A DNA stretch of 64,000 bases. It comes from Plenodomus lindquistii (taxonomy: Eukaryota > Ascomycota > Dothideomycetes > Pleosporales > Leptosphaeriaceae). Within the stretch, counting starts at the first letter, position 1; every line of letters starts with the position of its first letter. Under the pieces are notes generated by a model. That model saw only the letters and a list, made by a program, of their open reading frames with translations, had not been told where the DNA came from and did not search any database. This document shows, piece by piece, positions 57,920 to 64,000 of the stretch. The stretch spans positions 558,001-622,000 of the forward strand of contig JANUWI010000017.1 of assembly GCA_025504975.1 (NCBI GenBank). The letters run 5' to 3'. Made by a program: the position numbers and the translations under genes.

Positions 57920-59044
57920 GGTATTCGGCTTTGGGAAACGACCTGTCACTATGCATTCGCCTACCAGTCTGGATCATAGCCCATCTGGTGACATTAAAGC
58001 GTAGCGGTTTAGCTGTGCGAACAAATGTGTCCGTAAGTCATAGAGCACCACCAGTACAACCATGCTCGGGTGAGCCGATCAGATAGCAGGGGAATGTTCA
58101 CCAGGAAATGGCACTCACGGGATGCTGAACTTATCACGCCCGAATCGATCCGTTCTGCAAGCTACTTTTCGATTCTCCTTACCACCACGAAAGCCTTGGC
58201 ATGTGCTTACATGCCGCGTGCTCGTCCACAAAACTCTGATCGTCTACAAAATACTCTTATCTAGATCTATGGGCTCAGAATCTACGTTGGCAGGTTTTGC
58301 TACGAAGAAGATCGTTATTACTGAAATCTCAATTCTTGTATTCCCTTTTTTCTAATATCCGTATAACGCAGCACTATACTGCCAAAGTGGCCTCATGTCC
58401 CATGTGTAGACTGTACAATGCTTCGAGAATAGATATCTATAATCCCTTTGCTCAGCCATCTATATGCTGCAACGGCTTTTGGAGATTCAGGCCTCTACTG
58501 ACGTGGAGACGCCACAGACACAACTGTCTCTGCTACCTCCAAATTACAGTCAACAGTCAAATACTATGGCGCAATTGTACTGTCCCTGTGTTGATTACCC
58601 TGCATAGCACACTGTCGATTCCACGCAACATCTTGCGACAGCGCCGTCCAGAATCAATGCAATGAGTCCGAATCAGCGCGTTGCTCAGATCAATCTCTTC
58701 CTCAACGTCTTGTAGCGATTGATGCCGCCGTGTGCCTGTTGTTCTCGCGCGTTGACGTTTGCTGTCTCATGCGTGGTTTCGTTAGCATAAAGAGCGGGGA
58801 AGAGTTTGTTCGCCGATTGCTCGCCGCAAGACTTACCCCGCTATGCATTGAGCGCATAGCATTTATGACAGGCAATCTATGTCTATAGCTCAATCGTCTC
58901 CAAACTTTGTATAATAAGGATATGTTGATTTTAATTTCAAAAATCAACATCAAGTGGATAAGAATCTCCCATTGAACGGGTTTTGTAGTGTAAGTCTCAT
59001 CAGACAACACCACAGTCACACATCAGCCGCTAATTCCCACCCAG
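57920..59044. other. Gap between carboxylase beta and the tRNA-like remnant
   Basis: No gene is supported. Plus-strand frames at 58297-58665 and others are short and AT-influenced. The 3' untranslated region of the beta gene should be at the left end. Confidence 0.4.
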
Positions 59045-59116
59045 GTAGCGGTTATCACTCCAGATTCTGATGTTCCTCATTATTCTGGTAACCCCGGTTC
59101 GATTCCGGGCAAGACC
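59045..59116 (+). tRNA. tRNA-Gln(CUG)-like sequence with 12-nt intron and defective 5' end
   Basis: From TAGCGGTTATCACT onward this reads as the D-arm, anticodon arm and T-arm of a fungal tRNA-Gln. The anticodon stem CCAGA/TCTGG encloses TTCTGA with anticodon CTG at 59067-59069. A 12-nt intron follows at 59071-59082, in the canonical position after base 37. The T-arm CCCCGGTTCGATTCCGGGC and the 3' strand GCAAGACC follow, then a T7 terminator. The 5' acceptor strand (expected GGTCTTG) is missing: the bases upstream do not pair with CAAGACC, and the start of the A box is altered. I take it as a 5'-broken tRNA pseudogene. Confidence 0.6.
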
Positions 59117-59295
59117 TTTTTTTGCTGTCAAACCGAAAACATGCCTGCTCTGCATGCTGCATGCATCGCCTTTTTGCTACCCAGGAGCTTGCATGTATTG
59201 CCACAAAGTACCTGCTAGTTGCGGATAGCACAAAGCTAAGCTGTTATTATCTCTATGGAGCATATCTTCTTTTATGGCACGTGTTCTACTCCTAC

Positions 59296-60264
59296 TTAGG
59301 CCTTGCCAGTACTCCCGACGATGTCTATCCACCTCTCAGTCTCTGCCTGGAGCACTCTGATCTGCTCATCGATCAGTTTTACCAGTGGCGTGCCTGCTGC
59401 ATTCTTCCTCAATACTTGATTGCCTACCTCAAGTAGGAGCTTGTTGACATTCAACTTGATCGCTCCGGATCGGATACATCGCTTCATAACCTCCGGCGGA
59501 AAGTCATTGGTACCATGCAAGGCAATCAACACGCGCTTGTCTATCTGCTTGTTGATTGCCTCAAGACGGTCAAAGTGCAATTGTCCTTCTTTTGGACCTG
59601 CAGGCCCATAGTCGCCGTGGATGTTACCGATCGATGGCGCGAGGATATCGATACCAGCCGCAATGAACTTATCCACATCCGAAGGCGATGTAAAAAGCGC
59701 TGTACTCGTCAGTTACGGCGAAAACCTTCGAAGGCGGCTGCAATTACCCTCCAAGTCTCCGGTATCTGCGATACCATCTTCGCCCCCTTCTATCCTTCCA
59801 CTCTCCGCCTCCACTGCGATACCGCGGGCGTGACACTCTTTAGTTAAAACGCGAGTCTTTTCTAGATTCTCGGCCTCGTCATAATGCGACATATCCACCA
59901 TCACTGAGTCGACGGGTAATTCTGCAATGATCTGACGAATGTGGTCGACATCTTGCGCATGGTCTATGTGCAATGACAGCGGCACATTGGCGGTCTTGAC
60001 TGCAACTGCAGCGGCGTGTGCAAGGAGTGGTAGCTGCTTGAGTGTCGATGGGAAGAGCTGGATGATCAGTGGTGAGCGCTTTGCTTCCGCAGCTTGGATA
60101 ATTGCTGTCAATTGTTCCAAGGTGTAACTACCAGGCGATTAGAATCATGATGCAACCGTGGTTGATGGATTGCGAGCATACACAACAGCCGATAAGACGC
60201 CGTACTGGCCGGAAGCCGCGGCATTGAGGATGGACAGGGTTCGATTGTCTTTGAGATTGGTCAT
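59296..60264 (-). CDS. Class II fructose/tagatose-bisphosphate aldolase-like protein
   Basis: Three exons, 60182-60264, 59748-60127 and 59296-59699, give 288 residues, the usual size of the GatY/KbaY/FbaA group. Zinc ligands and active-site motifs are visible: LSLHIDHAQDVDHI (His and Asp), AVEAESGRIEGGEDG (the acidic loop), APSIGNIHGDYGP (His), LIALHGTNDFPPE (His) and GAIKLNVNKL (substrate phosphate region). The enzyme cleaves ketose 1,6-bisphosphates to dihydroxyacetone phosphate and an aldehyde. Fungal glycolysis uses a separate, longer class II aldolase. This shorter one probably serves a side pathway, substrate unknown. All three catalytic histidines are present. Start is the ATG at 60264. 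Confidence 0.9.
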
Positions 60265-61308
60265 CTCGAAGTTTAAAACGTCCAATGGGTTCAGTCTCCG
60301 TCAAAGCCGTACGGACTTGTCTGACTAACCTAAGAGTGTTGCTTTCGATTCATGCAAACACGTCAATGGAGTAAAATCCCATTTAAAGGGTTGACTTCAT
60401 GGTATCGTCGGTTCTCGGTTCTCGCGTGGCGTAGTATGCTACCAGCACGCTGCGGGGTATGGACCCCACTACCAGTGCCGGCATCGCTCCGAGTGTCATT
60501 GTAGGTTGCACCGAAGTGGGCTTCCTACAACCCTACAGTTCGTGAAGCAGTAGCCTCCTATCCATGTTGGTATGGTACCCACGTGTGTACCTCGTAGCGA
60601 GGCATGTGTCGTTGAACCAGATACACCATACTAACAGCGCAAAGCCTTCTTGCAGTTCGAGCTGCATAACAAGACACCAGAGGTATTTTCCATACACCAG
60701 TGGACTGCTCAGCTTCTCTTACCTCTTAGTCTCCTAGGACCGATCAATACCCACATTCCAATTCAATTGCACTAATGAACGACGTGGATGTGAACATAAA
60801 GCACCGCGATACCCAACGTACTCGCTCTAATGCCTTTCCTTTGTAAATCATCTGGACTATATACTTAAAGTTATTTAGTCTTTACTCCTCTGCAAAAAAA
60901 TCGGTAACTCAAGCAAGTAGCTAGCGGATCTCTCGCATTCAGCTTAATCGCATAAAATTTTTGAAGGGCTCAAGTTGGAATCATTGATCAATATGACTGC
61001 TAGAAGCAATGTCAAACCCGGTAATCCTAATAGCTATGTACACAAAACGTCCGGCCATCCCGATTATGAATGGGTTTGCGCGTTAAATCACATCACACGT
61101 AGACATCCACCCCCCATGGAAAGAACTGTCAAAACTTCACCAGACCTACCATTCACTGTTGCTACTACAAAACCCAGCCTACACGTAGATTCTCGGTATA
61201 CTTAAGTGAGCGCACGTACACATACACATACGAATACATAAACATCATCATAACGTTCACCCATAAAACCTAATCATCAACTACAATCCCCCCTCATAGC
61301 TTCCCAAC
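60265..61308. other. Intergenic, no gene seen
   Basis: The gap lies between the divergent starts of the aldolase gene and the small plus-strand gene at 61309. I see no motif, RNA gene or repeat. A frame at 60975-61205 has no recognisable content. Confidence 0.4.
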
Positions 61309-61551
61309 ATGGGCATCTCACCGTCTAAGCCCAAGCCAAAAACCGTAAGAAGTCGCAAAAGCGGCAGAATTGAAGTCCACAAAAAGGCGAGGCACGAAAA
61401 CGGTGAGACCAAGTACTGTGAGCATCCGCCTGCGAAGGGTGCAAGTGCGCATAACTTGTTGATGAGGGATTATCGGCAGAATAACGCTGGACGAGGCCGT
61501 GGCACAGCACGAGATTATTTTTCGGGGCGGAGTGCAAGTTACAAGAAATGA
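61309..61551 (+). CDS. Small basic hypothetical protein, 80 residues
   Basis: A single open frame from an ATG in a tidy context (CCCAACATGGGC). The protein begins MGISPSKPKPK, so Gly-2 with Ser-5 nearby fits an N-myristoylation site, and is highly basic throughout (Lys/Arg with RSRKSGRIEVHKKARHENGE). The end is Arg/Gly-rich (NNAGRGRGTARDYFSGRSAS). No domain is recognised. It is too short for certainty, but the even codon use and clean ends favour a real gene. It could be a membrane-anchored or nucleic-acid-binding peptide. Confidence 0.5.
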   Translation: MGISPSKPKPKTVRSRKSGRIEVHKKARHENGETKYCEHPPAKGASAHNLLMRDYRQNNAGRGRGTARDYFSGRSASYKK

Positions 61552-61964
61552 GGGCGATAGGACTGGGCGGGGAAGAGATCAGGTAAGTGTTTTGGGGGTT
61601 GAGTGAGTGTGTGGGATGATGAGGAAGGGCGAGAAGTGGTATGATATGTTGTTGTGATTTATTCCATGTCTGCATAGGTATGGAGTTCACATGTCGGGTA
61701 GACACGAACACGCGATTGCGTTTGTGGTTATTGACCTATGTCAAAGCCATGCCATGAATCACACTACGAATCCAAGTCTCTTCACCCATTGTCAAGTCAG
61801 TTCCCAGACAGTTCAACATACAGACTTCATCTCCACCCTTGATCACACACAAACATCACAAAAGCCATGCACAAAATACCCTCACAAACAACCCTGTCCC
61901 CCCCTCGCTCCTCATACCAACAAACCGCCAGTCTGATAAAGAATAGCAAAGCCGCTCCCAGAAT
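61552..61964. other. Intergenic, no gene seen
   Basis: The 413-base gap between two small plus-strand genes is CA-rich in its second half. Nothing further is seen. Confidence 0.4.
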
Positions 61965-62896
61965 ATGACACGGACTAAGAAGTACTTTGTCCGTGCGCAC
62001 CACGACTCGTATTGGAAATCATGGCGCGATAAAAGGAAGAATAAGAAAGATGGGAAGAGTATGTACATCCTCTTCTTTTCCTTGCACCCCCCTTCCTGTT
62101 GTCCGCCTTCTCTCGAAACACTACCGTACGAATGCAGTAACAAGAGCTGATATCTCGAGCAGCCAAAATCGACCCAAACTTTCCAAACTACGTGCCAGTC
62201 CAGCAAAACCCAGCCAACGCATCAGACGACGGCTTTGTAGAAGGAGAGCTAGGTATGCCACCTGGTATGCAGCACCAGCCGTCTGGCTTCGGTGCGCCGC
62301 CAGGATTCGGGGGCGGATTTGGTGCACCCGGAGGCTTTGGCGCTCCAGCCAACTCACCCGTCGGTGGTGGTTCTGGCACAGGCCAAGGCATAGCATCCGA
62401 AGACTTCGCTGCGCCTAGCTTTCCCCCTGGCTCCGTAGTCTACGGTAATACCCCAATTCGACACCAATCGCCGCCGCATTCACAACTACCAAGCTCGCAG
62501 AGGAATCTCCAAGCTCCATCTGCGCAGTCTACTCCGCGGTTCCTACAGGATCCGCGATACTTGCAAGTTCCCAACCCCCATGCTACGTTGGGTAGGGGGA
62601 GAGGAGTAGCTCCGCACTCTCCTCAGATGGGCGGAAGGGGACAGCCCACGGTGCCGAGACAGCTGCATCTAGCGGAATTGGGAAGGCTGGAGCACGCAGG
62701 GCAGACGCAGCAAGGGGAGAGGGTGAGGGGTGTGGAAGAGAGTAGGTATGTTGAGACGCAGCGTACGAGGGGTGGAAGGCGGGGAGAGGGATATGCTGAA
62801 CGTGGGGGAAACCAAGGGGAGCAAGAGACGCATCCGTGGAATGTGCAGACGGATGTTTATCGGGCGCAGGAGACTAGGGTGAGGAGAGGTGGGTAA
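61965..62896 (+). CDS. Low-complexity hypothetical protein, Gly/Pro/Gln/Arg-rich
   Basis: Two exons, 61965-62058 and 62145-62896, join at a GTATGT donor and an ACAAG acceptor and give 281 residues. Exon 1 encodes a strongly basic helix (FVRAHHDSYWKSWRDKRKNKK). Exon 2 starts LISRAAKIDPNFPNYVP and then turns into a Gly/Phe/Ala/Pro repeat (GFGAPPGFGGGFGAPGGFGA), a Ser/Pro/Gln region and an Arg/Gly/Glu-rich tail. The composition suggests a disordered, possibly RNA-associated protein. No domain is recognised. The acceptor is AAG, which is less usual, and exon 1 rests on frame closure alone. Confidence 0.55.
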
Positions 62897-63029
62897 GGCG
62901 ATGTAGCTGAGAGTAGAGGCGTAGTGTGATGTGATGTAGGATGCAAGCCTAATGAGATGAAATCGCAAAACTTCCCTCACATGGTTCTTGACATTATATC
63001 GCAATGGGTATCTTCTTTCCCTCCACTAC

Positions 63030-64000
63030 CTAATCGAAAACAACCTTTTTGGCCGTCTTCGCCCCTCCAATCTCAATCTTCAACTTCTTGCTCTCTTTTG
63101 CTTGTTTCGCTGCTTGCCAACTGGGATGTAGCACGCCCTTGTCGTCCCTTTCTTTCTTCTTCGGCATACTAGCCCCTCTCCTCTCACCCAAAGGCTCCGC
63201 ATTCGTCCCACTTTGTTGCGGTCCCCTGCCCTTCGGTACTCTATCTCTTCCACCTTGTTCCCCACGCCCTCGCTTCTCCTCGCTAACAGCGCCGCGCTTG
63301 GGATCCCAGCCTTGATTGCGTCGTTGCTTTTCAAGATGCTTCGCACCGGCGCCGAACTTTGCTTCTGCGATTTTCTGGCGAGCGCGCTGGCCGCGGCGGT
63401 TTTTGCGCGGCGCGACGTCGACGTCGAGATCGGAGGCTTCAGATTCAGAGCCAGAGATGTAATTTGCGTGGCTGAGGCCTGGGATGTATGTTGAGCTTGT
63501 GAGTGGGATGTCTTTCTTGGACTTCTTCTTTGGCTTCAGGGAGAGATCTTCAGACTCTGATTCGGCATCGGAGATGTCGGAGGGTGGAGCGATGGAGCGA
63601 GAGAGGCTGGTGAGGTGTGTACTGGTTTTTGCGTTGCTAGTTTCGTCGTCGCTAAAGGCTTCGAAGGAATCGGCGTCTCGTTCTGATTCTGATTCCGAGT
63701 CGGCTTCGAGATCATCGTCAGGGTCGTGTTCACTTTCGCTGTCGGCTATACTTGGGGGTCTTTCGTCGTCTGTCACGGAGGCTTCGCTATCTTCTTCACC
63801 AGACGAAGGTGCTGCTATCCGCGCGTTAAAGATGTCGTATGGATCACCCTCCTCGTCGCTGACGTCCAGCATCTCCACATCCTCCTTTTGTGATTTCTTC
63901 GCCGAAGTCTTCTCCTTCGTCTCAATCTCCTCCGCGACCTCCTTTTCCTTCACCACAGCCCCGCCGACGCCCAAGATGACTTTCAGATCGCCCACAACCT
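63030..64000 (-). CDS. BUD22: BUD22-family ribosome biogenesis protein, C-terminal part
   Basis: The minus-strand frame is open from the window edge to the TAG at 63030, so the N-terminus lies outside. About 323 residues are visible. A long acidic, Ser-rich region (repeated SESE, DDDLEADSESES) is followed by the conserved C-terminal signature: APRKNRRGQRARQKIAEAKF, AKHLEKQRRNQGWDPKRGA, LHPSWQAAKQAKESKKLKIE and the terminal KVVFD. This matches the Bud22 domain found in nucleolar proteins needed for 18S rRNA processing and 40S assembly. No intron is seen in this part. Partial at the right edge. Confidence 0.88.
   Translation of the reverse strand, partial: VVGDLKVILGVGGAVVKEKEVAEEIETKEKTSAKKSQKEDVEMLDVSDEEGDPYDIFNARIAAPSSGEEDSEASVTDDERPPSIADSESEHDPDDDLEADSESESERDADSFEAFSDDETSNAKTSTHLTSLSRSIAPPSDISDAESESEDLSLKPKKKSKKDIPLTSSTYIPGLSHANYISGSESEASDLDVDVAPRKNRRGQRARQKIAEAKFGAGAKHLEKQRRNQGWDPKRGAVSEEKRGRGEQGGRDRVPKGRGPQQSGTNAEPLGERRGASMPKKKERDDKGVLHPSWQAAKQAKESKKLKIEIGGAKTAKKVVFD

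Overview
The window is nuclear DNA of a filamentous ascomycete. Four things point to this: many short introns (about 45-100 nt) with GTRNGT donors, CTRAY-like branch sites and YAG acceptors; fungal-specific families (ERT1/AcuK-type Zn2Cys6 factor, PTH11/rhodopsin-type membrane protein, NACHT protein with a fungal N-terminal domain, CBM18 protein, BUD22); no operons; long intergenic gaps with worn repeats. A dothideomycete (Pleosporales-like) source is my best guess, but it is an inference. Exon boundaries were joined by hand from splice signals and reading phase; every listed multi-exon model closes in frame unless I say otherwise.

Layout. 0-9 kb: a four-helix membrane protein, a 1,239-residue NACHT STAND NTPase, an aldo-keto reductase broken by one stop codon, and riboflavin kinase. 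9-16 kb: the gluconeogenesis activator ERT1 with a long upstream region, then a 17-exon DHA1-type MFS transporter. 17-36 kb is accessory in character: a cytochrome P450, an unresolved unknown gene, an AT-rich tract, a multi-pass membrane protein, a PTH11/rhodopsin-like protein, an intact GMC oxidoreductase, a truncated and frameshifted GMC copy beside a dispersed repeat, and a UbiA prenyltransferase. It looks like tailoring, transport and membrane functions without a visible PKS, NRPS or terpene-synthase backbone. 36-41 kb: a secreted protein with two chitin-binding domains and three copies of a cysteine-rich module, between worn repeats, then a small conserved protein.

42-49 kb is mostly housekeeping: mitochondrial branched-chain 2-oxoacid dehydrogenase E1-beta, a MAM3/CNNM-type CBS membrane protein and an OsmC/Ohr peroxidase. 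49-60 kb looks like a catabolic neighbourhood: a Dal5-type anion transporter (one in-frame stop), a type III alkylsulfatase, and a divergently transcribed biotin-carboxylase/carboxyltransferase pair with no mitochondrial presequence (the biotin subunit ends in Ala-Arg-Leu, a PTS1-like tripeptide). A tRNA-Gln-like remnant and a class II aldolase follow. 61-64 kb: two low-complexity hypothetical proteins and the C-terminal part of a BUD22-family ribosome biogenesis protein running off the edge.

The points most worth following are the alkylsulfatase/acyl-CoA carboxylase block, the chitin-binding protein with its unassigned triple module, and the two otherwise intact genes each stopped by a single nonsense codon.
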